Source: Actinomycetes bacterium (GTDB lineage Bacteria; Actinomycetota; Thermoleophilia; RBG-16-64-13). From it: a stretch of 9,689 nt of DNA. A program made the translations under genes and the position numbers. The stretch is from contig JAKAHF010000036.1 in assembly GCA_021815245.1 (NCBI GenBank), positions 1 through 9,689 on the forward strand. Reading direction: 5' to 3'. Under the pieces are notes generated by a model. The model searched no databases and was not told the origin of the DNA. It worked only from the letters and a program-made list of their open reading frames with translations. Positions within the stretch are counted from its first letter, which is position 1. Each line of letters begins with the position of its first letter. Below, piece after piece: positions 1-6,896 of the stretch.

Positions 1-1356
1 GGCGTGTCGCTCATCAGCTGTCACACCAACCTCGACTCGGTTGATGGAGGAATCGCCGATCTCACCGGCACCGCTCTGGGTCTGCGGGGCATGCAGCCTC
101 TGGAGTTTGCGCCAAGAGGGTGGATGAAGCTGGTCGCGTTCATCCCCGAGTCTGCTGTCGAAGAGGTGGCCGCGGCGGTGTTCTCGGCGGGCGGGGGAGG
201 CATCGGCAACTACAAGGAGTGCGCGTTCACGACCAGCGGCACGGGGTGGTTCACCCCCTTGCCCGGGAGCGATCCGACCATCGGCGAGATCGCCCGACCC
301 GAGCGCACACCTGAGATCAGATGGGAGACGGTGGTCCCCAAGGCGAGAGTGAGCAGGGTCGTTCGCGCGTTCATCGAAGCGCACCCGTACGAGGAGCCGG
401 CCTTCGACCTCTATCCGGTCGAGGACGTCGTCTCACGAGCCGGTCTGGGAAGGGTCGGCACATTGCCGCGGGCCATCACCATCGCCGAGTTGGCGACAAG
501 GGTCAAGAACCTGTTCGAACTTGACCGGGTCTTGTACAGCGGAGACGGCTCGCGCCCGGTGTCGATCGTGGGCGTGCTTCCTGGAAGCGGCCGTAGTTGG
601 GTGGACAACGTTCCTGGACAGTGCGAGGTGCTGATCACCGGCGATCTCAGCTATCACATGGGTGAGCAAGCCACAGAGCGCGGCTACTCGCTCATCGATA
701 CGCCGCATGGCGGTTTGGAGTGGTGGGCCTTCAAACTCTGGGCGAAAGGGCTCGCGGACAGACTGGTTGAGGGCGGCGTGGGTGTGGACATCTCGCGAGG
801 ATGGTGTGCGCCGTGGACGCTCGTCGGTGGCTGTGCCGCCCCGGCGAATCCAGAAGAGAGGGTGCGGGCGGCGACGGCCGCTCGAGCCGGTGCGCCGGCG
901 GCGATGGAGTTGTTCCCGGCTGAGAGGCGAGACTCGAAAACGCCCGTCGTGCGTGCCTGGATCGACGGGGGCTCCCGGGGTAATCCCGGGCCGAGCGCGA
1001 TCGGAGTGGTAGTCGAAGATGGCGAAGGCTGCCCGGTGGAGATGGTCGCTGAGGCGATCGGCATCTGCACGAACAATGTCGCCGAGTATCGCGCTCTTCT
1101 CAAGGCTCTCGAGGTAGCCCAAAGGGTGGGGGCCGAGCAGGTGGAGATCACGTCAGACTCCGAGCTACTGGTGCGACAGATGCTGGGCGCCTACAAGGTG
1201 AAGAACGAAGGCCTGCGGCCGCTCTACGAGGAGGCCCGTCGCCGGGCGGGCGGCTTCAAGCGTTTCGCCATAAGGCATGTGGAGCGAAAAGAAAACGCGA
1301 GAGCCGACGCATTGGTGAACAAAGCTCTGGACGAACAGCAGAAGGCTGGTCTATAA
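1..1356 (+). CDS. Nif3-like dinuclear metal-center protein fused to RNase HI (5' end cut off by the window)
   Basis: This is a two-domain protein whose N-terminus lies before the window; the frame is open from base 1, and numbering here starts at the GTG at base 4. The Nif3/YbgI part (about 1-260) has HTNLD at 7-11 (D11 is a metal ligand) and H235-x3-E239, the second ligand pair. The first ligand pair, an HH motif, would be upstream. Inserted at about 41-140 is a YqfO-type PII/CutA-like domain ending in HPYEEPAFDLYP. After a linker rich in Ala and Arg, a full RNase HI domain runs from about 315 to 445, with all four catalytic acids D321, E361, D385 and D435, the DGGSRGNPGP opening and H425. 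RNase HI cleaves RNA in RNA-DNA hybrids; the biochemical role of Nif3 proteins is unsettled. In M. tuberculosis Nif3 and an RNase HI fusion are near neighbours (Rv2230c, Rv2228c), so this looks like a fusion of linked genes. A promoter for the downstream tRNAs overlaps its stop codon. Confidence 0.9.
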   Translation, partial: GVSLISCHTNLDSVDGGIADLTGTALGLRGMQPLEFAPRGWMKLVAFIPESAVEEVAAAVFSAGGGGIGNYKECAFTTSGTGWFTPLPGSDPTIGEIARPERTPEIRWETVVPKARVSRVVRAFIEAHPYEEPAFDLYPVEDVVSRAGLGRVGTLPRAITIAELATRVKNLFELDRVLYSGDGSRPVSIVGVLPGSGRSWVDNVPGQCEVLITGDLSYHMGEQATERGYSLIDTPHGGLEWWAFKLWAKGLADRLVEGGVGVDISRGWCAPWTLVGGCAAPANPEERVRAATAARAGAPAAMELFPAERRDSKTPVVRAWIDGGSRGNPGPSAIGVVVEDGEGCPVEMVAEAIGICTNNVAEYRALLKALEVAQRVGAEQVEITSDSELLVRQMLGAYKVKNEGLRPLYEEARRRAGGFKRFAIRHVERKENARADALVNKALDEQQKAGL

Positions 1357-1357
1357 T
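1328..1357 (+). promoter_or_regulatory. Sigma-70-type promoter for tRNA-Gly/tRNA-Cys
   Basis: A perfect TATAAT at 1352-1357 is preceded, after an 18-base spacer, by TGGACG at 1328-1333 (four of six matches to TTGACA). The -10 box lies across the last codons and the TAA stop (1354-1356) of the fusion gene. Transcription would start near 1364, about 15 bases before the mature tRNA-Gly. The call rests on the sequence match and on its position directly ahead of stable RNA genes. Confidence 0.6.
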
Positions 1358-1378
1358 CCACCAGCCGCGAGGTTCCGG

Positions 1379-1455
1379 GCGGATGTAGCTCAGTTGGCTA
1401 GAGCGTCTGCTTGCCATGCAGAAGGTCGAGGGTTCGAATCCCTTCATCCGCTCCA
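1379..1455 (+). tRNA. tRNA-Gly (anticodon GCC), CCA encoded
   Basis: The cloverleaf closes fully. The acceptor GCGGATG (1379-1385) pairs with CATCCGC (1445-1451). The anticodon stem TCTGC/GCAGA encloses the loop TTGCCAT with anticodon GCC at 1413-1415. The T arm is GAGGG-TTCGAAT-CCCTT. The discriminator is T1452, as usual for bacterial tRNA-Gly, and the terminal CCA is encoded at 1453-1455. It decodes GGC and GGU. Confidence 0.97.
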
Positions 1456-1469
1456 TTCTGTCCCAGCGG

Positions 1470-1540
1470 GGCGACGTGGCCGAGTGGCTAGGCACGGGTC
1501 TGCAAAACCCGCTACACCGGTTCAATTCCGGTCGTCGCCT
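1470..1540 (+). tRNA. tRNA-Cys (anticodon GCA), CCA not encoded
   Basis: The acceptor GGCGACG (1470-1476) pairs with CGTCGCC (1533-1539). The anticodon stem CGGGT/ACCCG holds the loop CTGCAAA with GCA at 1502-1504. The T stem is ACCGG/CCGGT around TTCAATT. The discriminator is T1540, the identity base expected for tRNA-Cys. The next three bases are CCT, so the 3' CCA must be added enzymatically. It lies 14 bases after tRNA-Gly and is probably on the same transcript. Confidence 0.96.
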
Positions 1541-1556
1541 CCTATGGGCAAGGTAT

Positions 1557-1611
1557 GAACCGGCTTCGCAGTGAGTTGTTTCCGATTGGAGCGCTCATGC
1601 TGCGTCGGTTC
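1557..1611 (+). other. Candidate structured RNA downstream of tRNA-Cys
   Basis: Nested complementary segments can form one long imperfect hairpin: GAACCG (1557-1562) with CGGTTC (1606-1611), GCAG (1568-1571) with CTGC (1600-1603), TGAG (1572-1575) with CTCA (1594-1597), and a small apical TCC/GGA. There is no T-run after it, so it does not look like a terminator. It matches no riboswitch class I recognise. A second weak hairpin (GGGTTC at 1656-1661 with GAAC-T-CCC at 1673-1680) follows. The rest of 1541-1803 holds no gene and no convincing promoter. Confidence 0.3.
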
Positions 1612-1759
1612 CCTTCTGATCTACTCCACGCTTGTTGCTTGCCCCGGTTTGAGCTGGGTTCTGGTCCCGTGCGAACTCCCCACGAACGCCCGCGCAGGGA
1701 CTGAAACGCCTCTCTTTTCCAAAAGGTATTACCGATTGCATTTGTTGGTTGCCTGCGAT

Positions 1760-1796
1760 AGCGTCAAGGAGTGCGGGGGACAACGACGCTAAGGAG
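1760..1796 (+). promoter_or_regulatory. Hairpin abutting the RBS, with a second SD-like copy in its loop
   Basis: AGCGTC (1760-1765) and GACGCT (1785-1790) form a perfect six-base inverted repeat whose 3' arm ends exactly where the ribosome binding site AAGGAG (1791-1796) begins. A second AAGGAG (1766-1771) follows the 5' arm directly, so the unit arm-AAGGAGTG occurs twice, 25 bases apart. The 1791 copy, seven bases before ATG 1804, sets the start of the beta-helix gene. Whether the hairpin affects translation is inference. Confidence 0.4.
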
Positions 1797-1803
1797 TGGG
1801 AGC

Positions 1804-3804
1804 ATGACAAAGCGCAATCGTTTCATCGCAGTCTTTATCGCTGTTCTCGCCGTTGCCGTGTTGCTTCTGGCGGTGGTGCCTGGGGTTCTGGCCCAGCAGT
1901 TCGTCGCCAGCAAGACGGTAGCCGCGGGAACAACCTGGGTTGTCGATCAGACCACGCGCATGAACGTGCTGGTCGTCGATCAAGGGGCGACGGTCAAGGC
2001 CGCCGACGGCTACATCCTGACCCTTACGGTCAATGGGGTGGAGACCGGCCAAGCCCTTGTGACGACCGCCGGCATGGACGTCGCCATCAAACCAGGCACG
2101 TATATGGGCGATGTCGTCATCACTCCAGCCATGAACAACCTCGTGCCCTATACGGCGCCTGGACCTCCCGGGCCGCCGATCATGTTCCCGTTCCGGCAGG
2201 CGGTGTATGTCGGCGCGGGCGGATATGAGATCGCCAAGTCGGTGCCCGCCGCCGTCAAGGGAGGGCAGGTCACCTCGACGTTCGCGAAGAATCTTCAGCT
2301 GTACTCGACCGGCGAGGCCTTCACGGGTGTCTACGTTGCCGGCGGGAGCTACACGCTGACCAATCCCATGATCAGCTTCGTGGGCAACGGCCGCAGCGAC
2401 TTCATCGGCCTTGGCACGGGCATCGTAGCGACCGGTGGCAGCACCGTGGTCGTTGATGGAGCGAACATCTTGAACACCGGCGTGGCGCGCGCGGCGGTCA
2501 TCGCCGACGGTGGTGCGAACCTGCTGGTCAAGAACTCCCGGCTCGTGACGATGAACGGTGTCCTTCCGGCCGACTACGTGCCGACCATCGACACCGCGCA
2601 GATGCGCTCGGTGCCGTGGATGCTGGGTCTCTCGGGCAACGTGCGGTGCACGAACCTGCTGGGCACCAACACCAAGGCGACCTATGTGAACTCGTACATC
2701 GCCTCTGAGGGCTGGGGCGTCATGTCGACCGATGGCTGCACCACGCCGACTCTGACGGCGATCAACGACACCATCGCGGTGACGGGCGCAGACGGATACG
2801 GCTCGTACGGCATCGGCGATGCCACCGAGTATTTCTTGGGCTGCACCATGGATGTGGCCACGTATGCCACGATCTCAAGGGGCAGCTTCCTGCACTACGG
2901 CGACAGTGACAAGGCCACCGTAGCCGAACTGAACGAGAGCCTCGGTATCGGCCTGAGCGAAGCCGAATTGGCCGCGCTGCCGGAGCGGCAGACCATCGTC
3001 AACTCGCGCCGCAACGGCATCATGTGGCACGGCGGCGGCACGCTCGACATCACGGGCGGCACCGTCTTCAACACCAAGGAGACAGTGCTGGTCGACAAGG
3101 CTCAGGTGATCAAGGTCAACGTCGATGGCTCCAAGGGCGCGCAGCTGAATCCCGGCAACGGCATCATCTTCCAGCTCATGGACGACGACGACCCGGGTCC
3201 GGTCTTCCCAGCAATGACCAACACGGGTGTGTACAACGATCCGACCGAGCCGGCCAAGCCCGACACCACACACGACATCTACTCGGCAAGTGAGCAGGCC
3301 GACGCCTTGGCCACCTTCTCGAACATCACCCTCAAAGGTGACTTCTTCAACAGTACGCGGGGCGGCGTCATGCAGGGCCCGTTCGGCCCGCCTGCGAGCG
3401 TCTCTCGCAACCTCGTACTCACCTTCGAGAACGCGAAGGTCACCGGCACCATCACGGCTTCGACGGCGGTGCACGCGCAGCCGAGCATAGCCGCAGATGA
3501 CTACAAGCAGATCGGCGCAATCACCAACACGGCCGCCGCCCCCGTCAACAACGGTGTGATCGTCAGTTTGACGAAGGGCTCGACGTGGGTCTGCACCGGC
3601 ACTTCCTACCTGACCCGTCTGGAGATAGCGGTGGGCAGCACGATCGCGGCTCCCGCCGGCTACTCGGTGTCGCTCACGCTTGGCGGCAATGCGATGCTGA
3701 TCAAGCCCGGCACGTACATCGGCCAGGTCGTCGTCTCGGTGAAGCCGCTGGGCGTTTTCGGCGGCGCGAGCTTGAAGCCGATGACCCTTCCGGCCACCGA
3801 CTAG
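1804..3804 (+). CDS. Secreted right-handed beta-helix-like repeat protein, function unknown
   Basis: The product has 666 residues. The start is ATG 1804 because AAGGAG lies seven bases upstream and the signal peptide begins there: KRNR at 3-6, a hydrophobic core at 7-28, and a signal peptidase site after V28-L29-A30. The mature part is rich in Gly, Thr, Val and Asn. It contains rung-like strands of the beta-helix type, such as the stretch at about 205-260 with repeated V-V-D-G-x-N-I-x-N-T-G patterns. An acidic DDDD-PG loop at 460-465 could bind calcium. A related module stands at each end: about 43-107 and 593-645 share (S/T)TWV, L-x-V-x-x-G-(A/S)T, GY-x-L/V-(T/S)LT and IKPGTY(M/I)G-x-VV. No LPXTG, C-terminal membrane segment or lipobox is seen, so it is probably released or held non-covalently. 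The C-terminal motif resembles repeats in adhesin-like secreted proteins, but no enzyme residues can be named. It appears monocistronic, with its own terminator. Confidence 0.8.
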   Translation: MTKRNRFIAVFIAVLAVAVLLLAVVPGVLAQQFVASKTVAAGTTWVVDQTTRMNVLVVDQGATVKAADGYILTLTVNGVETGQALVTTAGMDVAIKPGTYMGDVVITPAMNNLVPYTAPGPPGPPIMFPFRQAVYVGAGGYEIAKSVPAAVKGGQVTSTFAKNLQLYSTGEAFTGVYVAGGSYTLTNPMISFVGNGRSDFIGLGTGIVATGGSTVVVDGANILNTGVARAAVIADGGANLLVKNSRLVTMNGVLPADYVPTIDTAQMRSVPWMLGLSGNVRCTNLLGTNTKATYVNSYIASEGWGVMSTDGCTTPTLTAINDTIAVTGADGYGSYGIGDATEYFLGCTMDVATYATISRGSFLHYGDSDKATVAELNESLGIGLSEAELAALPERQTIVNSRRNGIMWHGGGTLDITGGTVFNTKETVLVDKAQVIKVNVDGSKGAQLNPGNGIIFQLMDDDDPGPVFPAMTNTGVYNDPTEPAKPDTTHDIYSASEQADALATFSNITLKGDFFNSTRGGVMQGPFGPPASVSRNLVLTFENAKVTGTITASTAVHAQPSIAADDYKQIGAITNTAAAPVNNGVIVSLTKGSTWVCTGTSYLTRLEIAVGSTIAAPAGYSVSLTLGGNAMLIKPGTYIGQVVVSVKPLGVFGGASLKPMTLPATD

Positions 3805-3826
3805 ACCGCAACGGTCTGGCAACGTT

Positions 3827-3869
3827 GCCGGGGGCCGCGTCACTCGCGTGACGCGGCCCCCGGCTCTTT
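3827..3869 (+). terminator. Strong intrinsic terminator after the beta-helix gene
   Basis: A perfect 17-base-pair GC-rich stem (3827-3843 with 3848-3864) closes a TCGC loop and is followed by TCTTT. It starts 22 bases after the stop codon at 3804. A 12-base palindrome GGCAACGTTGCC (3818-3829) overlaps its 5' arm and could compete with it. Confidence 0.9.
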
Positions 3870-3934
3870 GCGAGGCGGAAGGCGTATGCGCGGGTCGATG
3901 TGCCTGCGGGAGCGCTTTCAACCGCCCCGAGCCC

Positions 3935-3963
3935 TTGCCGCCGGGCAAGCGCCGCTGTATCAT
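3935..3963 (+). promoter_or_regulatory. Sigma-70-type promoter for tRNA-Val and probably thrS
   Basis: TTGCCG (3935-3940), a 17-base spacer and TATCAT (3958-3963) place the transcription start near 3970, just before mature tRNA-Val at 3976. No second promoter or terminator is evident in the 41 bases between the tRNA and thrS, so thrS may be expressed by read-through from here. Confidence 0.6.
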
Positions 3964-3975
3964 GACCGACCTGAT

Positions 3976-4047
3976 GGGCGCTTAGCTCAGGGGGAGAGCG
4001 CTTCCTTGACGCGGAAGAGGCCGTAGGTTCAAATCCTACAGCGCCCA
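3976..4047 (+). tRNA. tRNA-Val (anticodon GAC), CCA not encoded
   Basis: The acceptor GGGCGCT (3976-3982) pairs with AGCGCCC (4040-4046). The anticodon stem CTTCC/GGAAG holds the loop TTGACGC with GAC at 4008-4010. The T arm is GTAGG-TTCAAAT-CCTAC. The discriminator is A4047, as expected for tRNA-Val. The bases that follow are CTC, so CCA is added after transcription. Confidence 0.97.
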
Positions 4048-4088
4048 CTCGACCGATCCCGGTCCATCACTCCGCTTGTGAGGGTCCC

Positions 4089-5999
4089 ATGAAAGTTCTT
4101 CTTCCCGATGGGTCGGAGCTCAACGTCGCCGATGGGGCGACAGTCGCCGACGTCGCACAGACCATTGGCGCCCGTCTCGCGAAGGCGGCCGTGGCCGGCA
4201 AGATCGGCGAACGCTTGGTCGATCTCACTACCCGGGTATCCGAAGGCGATGAGGTCGCTATCATCACGGCTTCATCCCCTGAGGGGCTCGAGGTCATGCG
4301 GCACTCGGCGGCGCACATCCTGGCCGAGGCGGCGACGCGGCTCTATCCCGGCACGAAAGTGGCCATCGGTCCGGCCATCAAGGACGGCTTCTACTACGAC
4401 TTCGAGTTCCCCGAAGCGGTAGGCGAGGACGACCTGCAACGCATAGCCGACGAAGTACGCCGACTGGTCGCCGGCAGCGCAACGTTCCACCGTCGGGAGG
4501 TGAGCAAGGCCGAGGCGACCGAGCTCTTTGCCGGCGAGCCCTACAAGCTCGAGCTGATCCGCGACCTGCCCGAAGACGCCACGATCAGCGTGTACTCGCA
4601 GGGCAACTTTCTCGACCTCTGCCGTGGTCCGCATGTGCCCGACGCTGGGCGTGTCGGCGAGATCGGCCTGCTGTCGGTGGCCGGTGCATACTGGCGGGGC
4701 AAAAGCGACAACACCATGCTCACCCGCATCTACGGCACGGCCTTTGCCAGCAAGAAGGAGCTCGAGGAGTATCTCGCTCGCATGGAGATGGCCCGCCAGC
4801 GCGATCATCGCAAGCTGGGCCGTGAACTCGACCTGTTCAGTTTCCACGACGAAGGCCCGGGATTTCCGTTCTTCCATCCCAAAGGGATGCGTGTGATCAA
4901 CTCGCTCCTCGAGTATTGGCGGCGAGAGCATGTGGCCGCCGGCTACGAGGAGATCAAGACCCCCATCATGCTGGAGCGCACCTTGTGGGAGCGTTCGGGC
5001 CATTGGGACAACTACAAGGACAACATGTACTTCACGGCGATCGACGAGGTCGACTTCGCGGTGAAGCCCATGAACTGTCCCGGCGGCATCTTGGTGTACA
5101 AGAGCAACCAGCACTCCTATCGCGACTTTCCGTTGAGACTCGCCGAATTGGGCCTGGTGCACCGGCACGAGATGTCGGGTGTGCTTCAGGGTCTCTTCAG
5201 GGTGCGAGTGTTCACGCAAGACGACGCGCACATCTATTGCCTTCCGTCTCAAGTCGAGGACGAGGTTGTCGGCGTCATCGACCTCGTACGCCGCATGTAC
5301 AAGACTTTTGGCTTCGAGCGGGTGCATGTGGAACTCTCCACGCGGCCGGCCAAGTCCATCGGCAGCGACGAGATGTGGCGGATCGCCGAGAGCGCCTTGG
5401 CTGCTGCGCTCGAGCGGGTGGGGCTCAGCTACACGCTCAATCCCGGCGATGGGGCTTTCTATGGTCCGAAGATCGATTTCCACGTTGAAGACGTCATGGG
5501 CCGCACGTGGCAGTGCGCCACCTGTCAGCTCGACTTCGCCATGCCCGAGCGACTCGATGTCGAATACATCGGCGAGGACAACCAGCGGCATCGCCCGGTC
5601 ATGCTCCACCGCACGGTGCTCGGTAGTATCGAACGGTTCCTGGGGATCCTCATCGAACACTACGGGGGGGCGTTGCCCGCCTGGCTGGCGCCCGTGCAGC
5701 TGCACATCGTCCCGGTGGCCGATAGGCATGCTGAGTTTGCCGAGGAGGTGCGCGCCGTCTTGCAGGCGGCCGGGCTTCGCGCCGAGACAGACCTGCGCTC
5801 CGAGTCGGTATCCAAGAAGATCCGTGACGGTGAGGTCAGCAAAGTGCCGTTCATGGTCGTGGTCGGCGACCGGGAGGTCGAGCAACGTGCGGTGACTTTG
5901 CGCACGCGCGGCAGCAAGGACACGACATCGCTTGACCTGGCCGAGGCGACCGCCCTTCTCGTGGAGAAGTGCAGTCCTCCGGCAGTGGCTCCCTGCTAG
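4089..5999 (+). CDS. thrS: Threonine--tRNA ligase
   Basis: This cytoplasmic class II synthetase charges tRNA-Thr with threonine. At 636 residues it is close to the E. coli enzyme. An N-terminal TGS domain (about 1-60) is followed by the editing domain with its metal-site-like residues H72, H76, C178 and H182 (HSAAH and CRGPH). The catalytic core (about 235-530) carries the zinc ligands C330 (MNCPGG), H381 (DDAHIY) and H507 (LHRTVLGS), offset by four from E. coli C334, H385 and H511. Motif 2 is at RHEMSGVLQGLFRVR and motif 3 at GSIERFLGILIEHYGG. The last 100 residues are the anticodon-binding domain. The start is ATG 4089, with GAGGG (4080-4084) four bases upstream. It lies 41 bases after tRNA-Val with no T-box leader. 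The gene is intact, with both catalytic and proofreading sites. Confidence 0.98.
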   Translation: MKVLLPDGSELNVADGATVADVAQTIGARLAKAAVAGKIGERLVDLTTRVSEGDEVAIITASSPEGLEVMRHSAAHILAEAATRLYPGTKVAIGPAIKDGFYYDFEFPEAVGEDDLQRIADEVRRLVAGSATFHRREVSKAEATELFAGEPYKLELIRDLPEDATISVYSQGNFLDLCRGPHVPDAGRVGEIGLLSVAGAYWRGKSDNTMLTRIYGTAFASKKELEEYLARMEMARQRDHRKLGRELDLFSFHDEGPGFPFFHPKGMRVINSLLEYWRREHVAAGYEEIKTPIMLERTLWERSGHWDNYKDNMYFTAIDEVDFAVKPMNCPGGILVYKSNQHSYRDFPLRLAELGLVHRHEMSGVLQGLFRVRVFTQDDAHIYCLPSQVEDEVVGVIDLVRRMYKTFGFERVHVELSTRPAKSIGSDEMWRIAESALAAALERVGLSYTLNPGDGAFYGPKIDFHVEDVMGRTWQCATCQLDFAMPERLDVEYIGEDNQRHRPVMLHRTVLGSIERFLGILIEHYGGALPAWLAPVQLHIVPVADRHAEFAEEVRAVLQAAGLRAETDLRSESVSKKIRDGEVSKVPFMVVVGDREVEQRAVTLRTRGSKDTTSLDLAEATALLVEKCSPPAVAPC

Positions 6000-6040
6000 A
6001 GGGTCGTCGACCGCACCGATCGCGCCGGCGCATGTGCATC

Positions 6041-6069
6041 TTGAGCGTAGGCTCCGTGTCGGCTATACT
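6041..6069 (+). promoter_or_regulatory. Sigma-70-type promoter of the infC operon
   Basis: TTGAGC (6041-6046), a 17-base spacer and TATACT (6064-6069) predict a start near 6076, giving a leader of about 210 bases before infC. It lies 41 bases after the thrS stop. No terminator is evident between thrS and this promoter, so some thrS transcripts may also enter the leader. Confidence 0.75.
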
Positions 6070-6075
6070 GCGTGC

Positions 6076-6288
6076 TTGCATAAAGAGGAAGCCACCCTTC
6101 CCACCTTGTGCCTCATGTGGCGCCAGGTCAACAATAGAACTGCAGTGCGGCGTCGAGCCGTGCTGCTGCATTGGAGAGCGGTGGCTTGGTTCACCGCTTT
6201 TTGCGTTGTGGCGTGGCTGCCTTGGCTCCGCGCCAGTGGTGGGAATAGTCTCTAACCGGTGTTACACCCGGGGGAGGTGCAGGGCAAC
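6076..6288 (+). promoter_or_regulatory. infC leader with antiterminator/terminator switch (L20-leader-like)
   Basis: This untranslated leader contains two mutually exclusive folds. The terminator hairpin uses 6177-6183 as its 5' arm. The same bases can instead pair upstream: AAGCCACC (6089-6096) is the exact complement of GGTGGCTT (6180-6187), and with two one-base bulges (C6179, A6175) the helix extends through 6097-6101 with 6173-6178, about 13 pairs in all. Between the two strands sits a separate 10-base-pair hairpin (6142-6151 with 6157-6166, loop GTCGA). In Firmicutes, leaders of this operon are attenuated by ribosomal protein L20, and rplT is in this operon. The trans-acting factor here is inferred, not shown. 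Confidence 0.65.
6177..6202 (+). terminator. Intrinsic terminator inside the infC leader (attenuator)
   Basis: AGCGGTG (6177-6183) pairs with CACCGCT (6192-6198) around an eight-base loop, with five T residues at 6198-6202. It precedes the infC start by about 85 bases and lies downstream of the infC promoter, so it would act as an attenuator rather than as the end of thrS. Confidence 0.75.
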
Positions 6289-6801
<513 letters not shown>

Positions 6802-6837
6802 TCCGCAACGGTTCCGCCCGAGGATTGATCCCGGATG

Positions 6838-6868
6838 AAGGCTCGAGCCGGCACGGTTCATGAGCCTT
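6838..6868 (+). other. Hairpin in the infC-rpmI spacer
   Basis: AAGGCTC (6838-6844) and GAGCCTT (6862-6868) are perfect inverted repeats in the 95-base gap between infC and rpmI. There is no T-run, so it is not a terminator. It ends 16 bases before the rpmI ribosome binding site. In E. coli L20 represses rpmI through RNA structure in this part of the operon; a similar role here is conjecture. Confidence 0.3.
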
Positions 6869-6896
6869 GCTCGTGCAAAAGCGAAGGGGAATAGAA

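Noticed and set aside
433..1122. 229-codon minus-strand open frame opposite the Nif3-RNase HI gene
   Set aside because: The plus strand encodes recognisable catalytic motifs over the same bases, and the antisense product has no recognisable domain.
1771..1803. Upstream GTG start for the beta-helix gene
   Set aside because: The SD-like AAGGAG at 1766-1771 overlaps that GTG and cannot serve it. ATG 1804 has its own well-spaced AAGGAG, and the signal peptide starts there.
1541..1803. c-di-GMP or other known riboswitch upstream of the secreted protein gene
   Set aside because: None of the conserved motifs of GEMM-I, GEMM-II, ydaO or T-box elements could be found on reading the sequence.
2875..3963. 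362-codon open frame on the minus strand
   Set aside because: Antisense to the beta-helix gene, it runs through the terminator; the product is Arg-rich and low in complexity, as expected of a shadow frame.
4272..5885. Long open frame (537 codons) on the minus strand
   Set aside because: It is antisense to thrS, which is unambiguous. Long antisense frames are common in GC-rich codon-biased genes, and the translation resembles no protein family.
6001..6040. GGTCG/CGACC and the GCGCCGGCGC palindrome as a thrS terminator
   Set aside because: The first has no room for a loop, the second is a short palindrome, and neither is followed by a T-run.
6115..6255. Possible 46-residue Trp- and Arg-rich leader peptide in the infC leader
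   Set aside because: No ribosome binding site at usable spacing before ATG 6115, and the bases are better explained by the hairpins of the attenuator.
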